Below are positions 8,254 to 15,248 of a stretch of DNA of 64,000 bases, piece after piece (position 1 is the stretch's first letter; every line of letters starts with the position of its first letter). This DNA is from Fibrobacter sp. UWB10 (GTDB lineage: Bacteria > Fibrobacterota > Fibrobacteria > Fibrobacterales > Fibrobacteraceae). The stretch covers positions 329,685 through 393,684 of the forward strand of contig NZ_FXUE01000003.1 of assembly GCF_900182935.1 (NCBI RefSeq), given 5' to 3'. Both the position numbers and the translations under genes were made by a program. Under the pieces are notes generated by a model. It was given only the letters and a program-made list of their open reading frames with translations. It ran no database searches and was not told the origin of the DNA.

Positions 8254-8481
8254 TTGCACGATTCCTGTAAAAAAGGTATATTCAATGGTAAAAAGAGGTA
8301 TATTCTGACTGGGCTTGAAAAATATTTGAAGGATTATTTTGATCGAAAGGAAGCGCTTGCTTACCGTTCAAAGATTATACAGCGTACAGAAAACCTGTTT
8401 GAACGAAACGCTTTGTTGGAAGAGTATTATCCACTTCGCTTTTTAATCTGGACGGAAAATGTTGAGAAAAATCGTAATTGA
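8254..8481 (+). CDS. Hypothetical protein, possibly a gene remnant
   Basis: 75 codons from a TTG start; no ATG is available near the beginning and no good ribosome-binding site is visible. The sequence is helical and charged (LEKYLKDYFDRKEALAYRSK ... ALLEEYYPLRFLIW). The protein-like composition suggests genuine coding origin, but the absence of a convincing start makes a truncated 3' remnant as likely as an intact gene. Not recognised. Confidence 0.3.
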   Translation: MHDSCKKGIFNGKKRYILTGLEKYLKDYFDRKEALAYRSKIIQRTENLFERNALLEEYYPLRFLIWTENVEKNRN

Positions 8482-8534
8482 AAATCTGGGTGTGTTTAAC
8501 CTCATTTTTGCCTAAAAACCACCTACAATTGTGT

Positions 8535-8566
8535 AAAGCCGCTTCCGCATTTGCGGGAGCGGCTTT
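8535..8566. terminator. Long hairpin, possible bidirectional terminator
   Basis: AAAGCCGCTTCCGCA pairs with TGCGGGAGCGGCTTT over 15 positions with one G-T pair and a TT loop, and the plus-strand arm runs into TTTT. It lies between the plus-strand fragment ending at 8481 and the end of the repeat array. It could stop transcription from either side, but it is also one unit of the repeat array. Confidence 0.45.
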
Positions 8567-8728
8567 TACATAGTGGGGGTGTTGCCTGAACTTTTGCTTT
8601 TGTTACAATGTCACTTGTGTTGAGCTGCGGGGGCAAATGTCCGGGCGGTTTTGTCACTTGTGCAAAACGGCCCGGTCTTTTGCCGGAGTGTCTTTTACAC
8701 TTATACGAAGAAGCCTGAACATTTGGCC

Positions 8729-8769
8729 GAGCACCTTCACCGCTTAGGTGATGGTGCTGGGGCATTTGC
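8729..8769 (+). repeat. 41-bp exact direct repeat, copy 1
   Basis: Forty-one bases starting GAGCACCTTCACCGCTTAGG are identical to 9073-9113, 344 bp away. The unit contains its own inverted repeat (CACCTTCACC...GGTGATGGTG). Exact identity inside an otherwise diverged array points to a recent duplication or conversion within the array. Confidence 0.85.
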
Positions 8770-9072
8770 AGGAGCAGCATTTACAAAGTGAGGTTCATGC
8801 TAGAGCGTTTGCAGGAGTGGCATTACCACGGTGATGAAGTTGCTTGGGCTTTTGCGCGAGTGGTTTCACCACTTGTGCAAAGGTCTTCGGACAATTGCAT
8901 AAGCGCTTTTTCCACTTGTGCAAAGGCGCTTGAACTTTTGCGGGAGATGCTTTTACAAGGTGAAGAAGGTGCTTGGACTTTTGCCGGGGCGTGTTGCATT
9001 CTTGTGTAAAGGGGCTCGGGCAAACGTCCGAGGGGCAACACCACTTGTGTAAAGGCACTTGAGCATTTGCTG

Positions 9073-9113
9073 GAGCACCTTCACCGCTTAGGTGATGGTG
9101 CTGGGGCATTTGC
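9073..9113 (+). repeat. 41-bp exact direct repeat, copy 2
   Basis: Identical to 8729-8769. Both copies are followed by GGAGC-x-GCATTTACAA-x-GTGA variants, so the similarity decays into the general repeat pattern rather than ending abruptly. Confidence 0.85.
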
Positions 9114-9249
9114 TGGAGCTGCATTTACAATGTGAAATTCTTGTTTGAGCATTTGCGGAAGCTGCTTATACAAAGTGACAATGGCACTTGGACATTTGCA
9201 GGACCTCCAACCACACTTTTGGGCTGCTTTTCGGGGCTTTTGCCCCCTT

Positions 9250-10701
9250 TTACCACCAGAGTTTCAGGCGCAAGTAGTCGATTGCCTGGTGCGAGAGAAT
9301 CCACCAGAGTGTGCGTTCTCCGGCGAAAATCTTCGCGATACCTGTCATGCCTGGGCGGAACCACGGGGGAGTCGCCCGCACGAACTCGCCGCGCACGGCG
9401 AAGGTGTTCTCCTGGTCCTTGACACTTGCCGTCGGGTTCATGAGCGTGGTGCGGAACCTGTACACGTAATCGGGACGGCTCTTGATGGCCATGAAGCCCT
9501 CGCCGCCAAGCCGCACGTTGTTCACTTCGAGTTCGCTTACGTCGGCCTCCATGTAGATTTCTTCGATGGATGCCAGCTGGAACAGCTCGCCGCCCTGGTT
9601 CACATGCGACCCCACGCGCTTTTGCAGGTCGCCCTCGATGACCACCGCGCTGTCCGATTCGCAGCGCACCACCGAGCGAGAGAGCTTGTAGCGCACCGTC
9701 TTTAATTTCGCCAGTGTCTGCGAGAGCTTGGCCTGCTGTATGCGCAGGTCGGCCAGCTGCCTGTTCGCCTGGGCCTTCTGTATTTCGCGGCGGTTGTCCT
9801 GTTCCTGGGCCATTAGGTCGGCCTCTTCTAGCTTGAGTTCCTTCTGGTCGAGTCGCAAGAGTTCGTCGCCCTTGTACACGATGTCGCCCGGCTTCACCTT
9901 CACGCTCTGGATGAACCCGTCGAAGGGGGCGCTCAGGTAGGTGATGTGGTCGGTCTTGAGCATGGCCGGGGCGCTTACCCTGTAGGGGATGGGCACCAGT
10001 GCCGCGAAAAGCACGAACGCCGTAAGCAGGATTCCCAGCAGTTTTGCCCAGGTGTGTTCGTGGCCCAGCAGCTTGGCGAACCCCTCCCGCGCGGCACGGG
10101 CGAGCCTCTTGCCGAACCAGCCGCTCTTGCGGTAGAGTTCGTCTATCCTTGCGCTAGTGAGCGTTGCGACCAGGTGGATCTGGGCGGACTCCTCGTCGTC
10201 GAAGGGGTGCGCCCCGCGTTCGCAGGTGATTACCGCGATGGTCTCTTCGCCCCGCCTTACCGGGACCGAGAGCATTTGCCCCACGCCGTAAGTCTTGCTG
10301 TAGTACTCGTGGATTCGGGTGGCGAGCGGGGTGCCGCCGTCTGGGGGTGGGTAGGCTATGCTGGCGTCCTGTTCGTAGGCCTCTTCCATGGCGCACTCCA
10401 GGTCGCGCACCACCTGCATCTTGCCCTCGAAATGGTCGGTGTGGCTTATGGCCGCGAGCACCACGTAGTCGTGCTTGACCATGCCGATGCTCACCCTTTC
10501 GGCGTGGTGGCGGTCGGCGATTTCGCCCGCGAGTGCGAGTGCCGCCGTCTTGAAAGTCTTCGCCTCGCCGACAACCCGCACGATGTCCAGGACTTCGTTC
10601 ATCTGCCCGATCTTGGAACTGGTTGTGCGCAACGCGTTCTGCAGCGCCTTGATGATGGCGCCCTGGTCGAACTGCGGCTTTTCCTGTTTTTCTGCGGTCA
10701 T
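9250..10701 (-). CDS. GAF domain-HlyD fusion, inner-membrane adaptor
   Basis: 483 residues. Residues about 45-190 read as a GAF-type sensor domain with the block YGVGQMLSVPVRRGEETIAV. One membrane helix follows (about 220-237, KLLGILLTAFVLFAALVPI). Then comes an HlyD-type adaptor: lipoyl half-motif (SAPFDGFIQSVKVKPGDIVY, about 257-276), a coiled-coil hairpin (about 288-342), second lipoyl half (about 345-375) and a beta-barrel region. The GAF part would be cytoplasmic and the adaptor periplasmic. No ABC transporter is beside it. It probably belongs with the M50-HlyD, HlyD and TolC genes elsewhere in the window. A regulatory role for the GAF domain in export is inference. Confidence 0.85.
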   Translation of the reverse strand: MTAEKQEKPQFDQGAIIKALQNALRTTSSKIGQMNEVLDIVRVVGEAKTFKTAALALAGEIADRHHAERVSIGMVKHDYVVLAAISHTDHFEGKMQVVRDLECAMEEAYEQDASIAYPPPDGGTPLATRIHEYYSKTYGVGQMLSVPVRRGEETIAVITCERGAHPFDDEESAQIHLVATLTSARIDELYRKSGWFGKRLARAAREGFAKLLGHEHTWAKLLGILLTAFVLFAALVPIPYRVSAPAMLKTDHITYLSAPFDGFIQSVKVKPGDIVYKGDELLRLDQKELKLEEADLMAQEQDNRREIQKAQANRQLADLRIQQAKLSQTLAKLKTVRYKLSRSVVRCESDSAVVIEGDLQKRVGSHVNQGGELFQLASIEEIYMEADVSELEVNNVRLGGEGFMAIKSRPDYVYRFRTTLMNPTASVKDQENTFAVRGEFVRATPPWFRPGMTGIAKIFAGERTLWWILSHQAIDYLRLKLWW

Positions 10702-10752
10702 TGGCTGTCGGTTAGGGTGTTTGGGTGGTAATAATAGTAAAACGAATTTGTG

Positions 10753-11304
10753 TTACGAAAATAGGTTGCCAGAATTTTTTTTGATTTCTGTTGTAATTAC
10801 GGCCAATCTTTTTTCCGTATTGCCTTTTTCGCCTTTTTTTAGTTCATTACCATCAATGTCTGTTTTTATCATGAAGTTGATGTTTCGGGGAGATAAGTGA
10901 ATTGATTTAATGATTATCAAATCGGGACGGTACGTCTTTTTGACAAGTTCAAGAGCTAAAAGAGCTTTTTGACCGAATGCAATTGCATATTTTGTTGTTA
11001 AAAGATCCCTGTTAAGGCGTGCAATATTGTTTGAATCTACGATTTCTTCATTGCTTGCTTCACTCCGCTCTGTTTTGCGTTTGTATTCAATTTTATCCCA
11101 AGCGTTGGTTATTCCGACTAAAGATCGTTTGAGGCGAAATCCTTGAAAGTGTAAATGTTTAAGAATAAAGTCTAGCGCTTTGCCTGTTTTACCAGCACAG
11201 GGCAGTCCCTTTTTCTCTTCAAGCCGACCAGGACAGGAGAATACGGCTGTGATTGCTGTAGAACTGTTCAAATTTTCGAAATAGGGATGATGTTTCATTT
11301 CCAT
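10753..11304 (-). CDS. Uracil-DNA glycosylase-like protein
   Basis: 183 residues. AVFSCPGRLEEKKGLPCAGK followed by TGKALDFILKHL resembles the motif of family-4/5 uracil-DNA glycosylases (GExPGxxEdxxGxPFxGxxGxLL), and IKSIHLSPRN sits where those enzymes have an HPS-type motif, with Leu in place of Pro. A central block AIAFGQKALLAL also fits the fold. The catalytic acid of the usual motif is replaced (Ser-Cys-Pro-Gly rather than Gly-Glu-x-Pro-Gly), so activity is uncertain. It sits in an accessory stretch with two unknown genes on the same strand, which suggests a mobile or defence-related role rather than housekeeping repair. Confidence 0.55.
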   Translation of the reverse strand: MEMKHHPYFENLNSSTAITAVFSCPGRLEEKKGLPCAGKTGKALDFILKHLHFQGFRLKRSLVGITNAWDKIEYKRKTERSEASNEEIVDSNNIARLNRDLLTTKYAIAFGQKALLALELVKKTYRPDLIIIKSIHLSPRNINFMIKTDIDGNELKKGEKGNTEKRLAVITTEIKKNSGNLFS

Positions 11305-11321
11305 TCCTTTTAAGACAGATT

Positions 11322-11343
11322 AGGGGCTAGTTTACTAGCCCCT
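11322..11343. terminator. Hairpin between two minus-strand genes
   Basis: A perfect 9-bp stem (AGGGGCTAG / CTAGCCCCT) with a TTTA loop lies between the genes at 10753-11304 and 11349-11765. The T-rich flank (ATATTTTATTT) is on the plus-strand side, while the minus-strand exit is only weakly T-rich. It could attenuate transcription between the two genes. Confidence 0.45.
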
Positions 11344-11348
11344 ATATT

Positions 11349-11765
11349 TTATTTCAATAGTTCTGCGATGATTCTTGCCTGAACATCGGGATTCATTTCG
11401 ATGTACATGGTGCCACCGCGCATGAAATCGTATTTGTCCTGAAGTCGGCCAAGCCATAGCCAGTTACTTTGCCTTGTTGCGTGAAATTTCCAGGCAACTT
11501 CCCTTGCGTAGCCAAGATTATCGGTCTCGCTAGGTTGCAGTATCTTAGAAGATGTTACGAAGCCGATGGCCTTGATATAAAGTCCTGCCTTGGGACTGAA
11601 CGACTTAAGGAAGACGATATCCCCTATATTTATCTGGCGAAGCATTTCGTGAAACGCCGGAGCGTCCTTGCTGTCCCAGCCAATACAAGCGATGCCTTTG
11701 CTGATGAAGGTTGATGTGTGGTCTTCTGTGCCGCTAGAATATGCGGCTCCAATACCATAAAACAT
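11349..11765 (-). CDS. Hypothetical protein, 138 residues
   Basis: A soluble protein with a block that looks like a small beta-barrel (IGDIVFLKSFSPKAGLYIKA then IGFV) followed by a Trp-rich segment (VAWKFHATRQSNWLWLGRL). This is loosely reminiscent of PUA/EVE-like domains, which bind modified bases, but the match is by pattern only. It lies in a group of accessory genes next to a glycosylase-like gene. No confident family. Confidence 0.6.
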   Translation of the reverse strand: MFYGIGAAYSSGTEDHTSTFISKGIACIGWDSKDAPAFHEMLRQINIGDIVFLKSFSPKAGLYIKAIGFVTSSKILQPSETDNLGYAREVAWKFHATRQSNWLWLGRLQDKYDFMRGGTMYIEMNPDVQARIIAELLK

Positions 11766-11900
11766 ATTTTACCTCTCTAATAAATTTAGGTATAGGATTC
11801 TGTTAATGGAGTGTGCCCTGTTCCACAATTTCGTGGTATTACAATCAGCTCACTAGCCTATCGCATAATAGAAAAAAACAGGTATGATGGCAAGGGGGTA

Positions 11901-11926
11901 GAAAAAAGAACCCTGCTATAGCAGGG
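11901..11926 (-). terminator. Rho-independent terminator for the gene at 11939-12232
   Basis: CCCTGCTATAGCAGGG at 11911-11926 forms a 6-bp GC-rich stem with a TATA loop. On the minus strand it is followed by TTCTTTTTTC (11910-11901). It starts 13 nt after the stop of the minus-strand gene. Confidence 0.75.
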
Positions 11927-11938
11927 CCTTAGAAAAAA

Positions 11939-12232
11939 CTAATCTTTGTCTTTTTCACTTCGATATACTTGCCATTCTCCAATGTTTGCCCCGAAAATTC
12001 TCCGGGGCTCGAGACCGAAATCTTCTAGCTCTTTCCATATAGCATCAACTTTCTTTTTTCCTGCTTCCGTCGAAGAAACTAAACCTATATAGGTTGATTC
12101 AGGTAGACGGATTTTCTTTTCTGGAGTTAATTTAAAAAAGCCATGTCTTGCGAGTATTTCTTCCCTTTGATCCGTTGTTGAAGAATCTGAATCGGAATCA
12201 AGTGTAATAACCATCCTTACTTTTTCAGCCAT
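11939..12232 (-). CDS. Hypothetical protein, 97 residues
   Basis: A compact soluble protein with alternating strands and helices: an initial strand (KVRMVITLDSDSD), a helix (DQREEILARHGFF), a strand (STYIGLVSS), a helix (GKKKVDAIWKELEDFG) and a final strand (GEWQVYRS). That order resembles ferredoxin-like folds. I do not recognise a family. It has its own terminator and begins opposite the promoter region for the next plus-strand genes. Confidence 0.6.
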   Translation of the reverse strand: MAEKVRMVITLDSDSDSSTTDQREEILARHGFFKLTPEKKIRLPESTYIGLVSSTEAGKKKVDAIWKELEDFGLEPRRIFGANIGEWQVYRSEKDKD

Positions 12233-12323
12233 AAATACTCCTTGTTGCTGAGTTTAGTTTATAGTCTAAAAATGTCTTTTTATTGATGAAAATCCAATAA
12301 CTTTATTCAAAAAAACTTTGCTG

Positions 12324-12367
12324 TGTGACGTGTGTCACGCTAATTGAAAAATGAATACGGTTATAAT
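12324..12367 (+). promoter_or_regulatory. Crp/Fnr-like site next to a TATAAT -10 box
   Basis: TGTGACGTGTGTCACG at 12324-12339 has the TGTGA-N6-TCAC symmetry of Crp-family operators. A perfect TATAAT lies at 12362-12367. If transcription starts about 7 bp after it, the operator centre falls near -42, the spacing of class II Crp activation. No good -35 box is visible at the right distance, which fits an activator-dependent promoter. It would drive the YunG-like and NACHT genes, with a leader of about 160 nt. The 303-bp gap at 12233-12535 shows nothing else definite. Confidence 0.45.
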
Positions 12368-12535
12368 ACGCCCACGTTTCAGCGGTATACAAAAAAAATC
12401 GGACTGCAGGGCGGGGTGTGGGGTGAATAAGGGGGTGTTTTACCCTCGTTTGGGGTGATTGAGGCTGGAAAAGATTACTTCTTTATTATTTTTATGTTTA
12501 ATTGGATCGCTTTTTGCGGTAGGAGTTGTTATTCT

Positions 12536-12946
12536 ATGGATGCGGCTAAACTGGACCAATTGAAGGATGTCCTGAATCGGGTATGGGCCGAGGACACCTG
12601 TTATCCTGGTTCGTGGAATAAGAATATCCCATGCAAGGGACAATGTGAGCCGACGGCATGTGTCGTGCAGGATTTGTTTGGCGGTGATATTTACAAGATT
12701 GTCGGCGACGAGTCAATCGGTGCTAAGGGCGCGCATTTTTTCAATGTTATTGATGGCAAAATTGTTGACCTGACTGCCGCTCAGTTTGATGGTCCTGTTG
12801 CCTATGGAAAGGGCAATAAGGTGGAAGGACTTGCTCTTCGACAGCTGAGAACTCATAGCCGATTTAATCGAAAGCAACGCTATGAAAACCTGAAAAGAAA
12901 GATTGCTGCTATAATGGAATATCCTTTAAATGCTGAGGGGAAATAA
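12536..12946 (+). CDS. YunG family protein
   Basis: 136 residues from the ATG at 12536, preceded by TAGGAG at a good distance. An upstream ATG at 12455 would add an unlikely hydrophobic leader. The family pattern is visible: WAEDTCYPGSW, GQCEPTACVVQDLFGGDIYK, then HFFNVIDGKIVDLTAAQFD. Conserved Cys, His and Asp residues in this arrangement recall a small papain-like fold, but a catalytic role is not established. The gene sits 10 nt before the NACHT gene and shares its promoter region, so the two may act together. Confidence 0.75.
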   Translation: MDAAKLDQLKDVLNRVWAEDTCYPGSWNKNIPCKGQCEPTACVVQDLFGGDIYKIVGDESIGAKGAHFFNVIDGKIVDLTAAQFDGPVAYGKGNKVEGLALRQLRTHSRFNRKQRYENLKRKIAAIMEYPLNAEGK

Positions 12947-12956
12947 AAGGCTGTTT

Positions 12957-15233
12957 ATGACGAAACAAGAATATATCCAATCCTTGAAGAAAGAAGTTGA
13001 ACAGTTTCATCCTTTTCTAAGGGACCGGCTTTTTGCGGCTATGCAAAAAGAGGCTGCTATTGATTCCTACGATTATACACATGGAAATAATGAGCAAGGT
13101 GCTGATTTTATAGTTATGACACGTAATAGTGTTACTAAGAGGGAATATGCTGTTGCTGTAATTGTTAAGTCCGGTTCTATCACAAACTCACTTGATGTTG
13201 TTGAACGACAAATTTCTCAATCGACAACAGACCGAAAAAATCAAAATGGTGAAGAGTTTTCTGTCCGTAGTTTTTGGGTAATTACAAATAATACCATCTC
13301 AAAGAATGCAAGAGATTATATAAATAAAAAATTCGATAACTTGAATATTGAATTTTGGGATTATCAAGAAGTAGTTAGATTAAGTGATTTGTATATGGGT
13401 GATGATTGGTTGGAACCGCATCATTCGACAAATACCTTCTTGCAGACGAAACGGCAGTATTTTGTGGATATGATGTCAAGGAATTCCCTTGCCCAAAATT
13501 TAGGAGAATTCTCTTTAAGACAAACTGTTGTTGAACGAAAGGCCGAATACAATAGCAACCAGCAGAAGAATGACCCGCCGAAGAAGGTAAATGTCTTGGA
13601 GTGCGCCAAAAAAAGGAAAATGATTCTGCTTGAGGGGGGATTTGGTTCTGGCAAAACTCGCATGCTCCATCAGATTGGCCTTGATTTGTGTGACCAAAAG
13701 AATGATGAACACCCGTTGATTCCGATTTATTTGACATATCAGGATTTATGCACCAAATATAGACTCGATGCAGACGAAGTTGTTCTCAATGAAATAGAAA
13801 AGAGTGTTCAGGATGAACTGCAAGATGATGGCCAGTACCTGTTCCTTATAGATGGTGTTGACGAAGCAAACTTTCCTGATCGTGAAAAAGCTGAAAAGTT
13901 ATTCAAGTTTTATCAAAAAATAGAATCGAAAAATGCGAATGCGGTCCTGGCGACTAGAAACATAACGCCGCTATTTCAAAAAGAAGAAAGACTTAAGAGC
14001 GACTGTCGTGTATTGGAAATACGTCCTTTATCTACAACAGAAATAATCCGCTACATTTTGAATGTTTGCAAAAGAGAAAATCTTTCGAATAGGGTGTTCT
14101 CGGATTTAAGCAGTAATGATTTGCTTAAGGATATTGCGAAAATCCCCATTACGGCGATTCTACTTGCTCAGATATTAAAAAACGATGTGAAAGATTTGCC
14201 ATCTACATTGCCCGAACTTTTCCAGAAATTTGTAGAGTTGTCTTTGGGAAGATGGGATGTCGAAAAGGGCTTGCTAGCCCAAAAACAGTATGAAGCTCTC
14301 GATGCTATTGCGACCGATATTGCGATATACATGTTCGACAACTCCCTTACGCAAATAGGCGAAGATGAGGCGAAAGGGTTCTTTGTAAAATATGTAAATG
14401 AGCGCAACACCGGATTGGTTGTTGAGCTGCTATATAGACATTTAGTGGATAATTCTGGCATTGTGACGGTATATGATGGATGTTTTTCGTTCAAGCACCG
14501 TGCAATTTTGGAATTCCTGTATGCTAGAAGGAAGGCTCTGGAAAAGACTCTCCCTATCAACAAGCAAATGCTGACTCTGAATTGGCAAAATGTCTATTAT
14601 TTCTATTACGGATGTCTGAAAGATTGCCCTGATGAAATTAAGGCGTTCAAGGATCTCGAATGCAGTAACACGTTTGAAAAAATGATGAAGCTGTTTTTTG
14701 CGCCGAATTTCCTTTTGGCAGCATACAATACACCATATGATGTTATATCTGAAACTTTGTCTAGCGCATTCAATGAGTCTGGTCACATCTATCTTGAAAT
14801 GAAAAAGGATGCCGATTGCCCATTTTTGCGTTTTTCGGAGATGAATTTTCTGTGGTTCTTCCAAATGCTGATGAGGAATCTATATTCCTACAATTTCTTT
14901 AGAGATGCCATCGAAAAATATCTGGTGGATTTAGACTCGAATAAAATTACCGAACCCGATGCTTACACGCTGTTCTTTATTTCTATGATTCGCGTGACAT
15001 TAAAAATCGACAAGCCAACAGATTTCTTGTTCGATATGCAAAATAAGTTGCCTGCCCAGATTAAGCTGGGGCTTTTCCATGAAGTTAAATCCGAAAAGGA
15101 CTTGTCGGAAAAAGCGACGACTTACATTAAGAAAATGACTAACAAATTGAAAAAAAATGGTTTTGCCGATAAGGGATTCTTGAAAACCCTTTACAATGAA
15201 CCTTTAACGGTTAAAGCTAAAAAGAAAGTTTAA
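12957..15233 (+). CDS. NACHT-type NTPase with N-terminal nuclease-like domain (defence-type)
   Basis: 758 residues from the ATG at 12957, which has AAAGG in front; an in-frame ATG at 12930 overlaps the previous gene. The N-terminal part looks like an Mrr-type PD-(D/E)xK domain (Asp50, then AVAVIVK ending at Lys71), but the acidic residue expected two before the lysine is Ile, so it may be inactive. The NTPase has Walker A GGFGSGKT (227-234) and Walker B LFLIDGVDEA with Asp299, Asp302 and Glu303, the double-acidic NACHT pattern. The C-terminal part is helical and could be the sensor. Proteins built this way in bacteria are often antiphage. The final codons and stop lie in a 21-nt sequence also found at the end of the mini-LEPR gene. 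Confidence 0.8.
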   Translation: MTKQEYIQSLKKEVEQFHPFLRDRLFAAMQKEAAIDSYDYTHGNNEQGADFIVMTRNSVTKREYAVAVIVKSGSITNSLDVVERQISQSTTDRKNQNGEEFSVRSFWVITNNTISKNARDYINKKFDNLNIEFWDYQEVVRLSDLYMGDDWLEPHHSTNTFLQTKRQYFVDMMSRNSLAQNLGEFSLRQTVVERKAEYNSNQQKNDPPKKVNVLECAKKRKMILLEGGFGSGKTRMLHQIGLDLCDQKNDEHPLIPIYLTYQDLCTKYRLDADEVVLNEIEKSVQDELQDDGQYLFLIDGVDEANFPDREKAEKLFKFYQKIESKNANAVLATRNITPLFQKEERLKSDCRVLEIRPLSTTEIIRYILNVCKRENLSNRVFSDLSSNDLLKDIAKIPITAILLAQILKNDVKDLPSTLPELFQKFVELSLGRWDVEKGLLAQKQYEALDAIATDIAIYMFDNSLTQIGEDEAKGFFVKYVNERNTGLVVELLYRHLVDNSGIVTVYDGCFSFKHRAILEFLYARRKALEKTLPINKQMLTLNWQNVYYFYYGCLKDCPDEIKAFKDLECSNTFEKMMKLFFAPNFLLAAYNTPYDVISETLSSAFNESGHIYLEMKKDADCPFLRFSEMNFLWFFQMLMRNLYSYNFFRDAIEKYLVDLDSNKITEPDAYTLFFISMIRVTLKIDKPTDFLFDMQNKLPAQIKLGLFHEVKSEKDLSEKATTYIKKMTNKLKKNGFADKGFLKTLYNEPLTVKAKKKV

Positions 15234-15244
15234 TAACAGGAGTA
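15224..15244 (+). repeat. 21-nt junction shared with 43362-43382
   Basis: GAAAGTTTAATAACAGGAGT plus A covers the last codons of the NACHT gene, its stop, and the ribosome-binding site of FISUMP lipoprotein 1. The identical 21 nt cover the end of the mini-LEPR gene and the ribosome-binding site of FISUMP lipoprotein 2. Two unrelated upstream genes thus end in the same Lys-Val-stop. Confidence 0.9.
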
Positions 15245-15248
15245 AGAA

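Larger units (their letters stand above)
8530..9230. repeat. Mosaic array of short inverted and direct repeats, non-coding
   Basis: The 768-bp gap between genes at 8481 and 9250 is filled with variants of two complementary building blocks: CACTTGTGTAAA / CACTTGTGCAAA on one side and TTTTACA-x-AGTG on the other, interleaved with GCATTTGCxGGAGC-type blocks. Many can pair as stems. Apparent reading frames through it on both strands are low-complexity by-products. It follows the 3' end of the GAF-HlyD gene. It is not a CRISPR array: units vary in length, and the spacers are themselves repeat-like. Confidence 0.7.

Noticed and set aside
8530..9230. CRISPR array
   Set aside because: No constant repeat-spacer rhythm; the supposed spacers are variants of the repeats, and no cas genes are present.
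8788..9422. Small open frames within the repeat array
   Set aside because: Frames exist on both strands because of the repeat units; they have no ribosome-binding sites and give low-complexity products.
11939..12232. Cas2-like or VapD-like nuclease
   Set aside because: The order of strands and helices is loosely similar, but no catalytic residue pattern or neighbouring genes support it.
12455..12535. Longer start for the YunG-like protein
   Set aside because: The ATG at 12455 lacks a ribosome-binding site and adds a hydrophobic stretch absent from the family; 12536 has TAGGAG.
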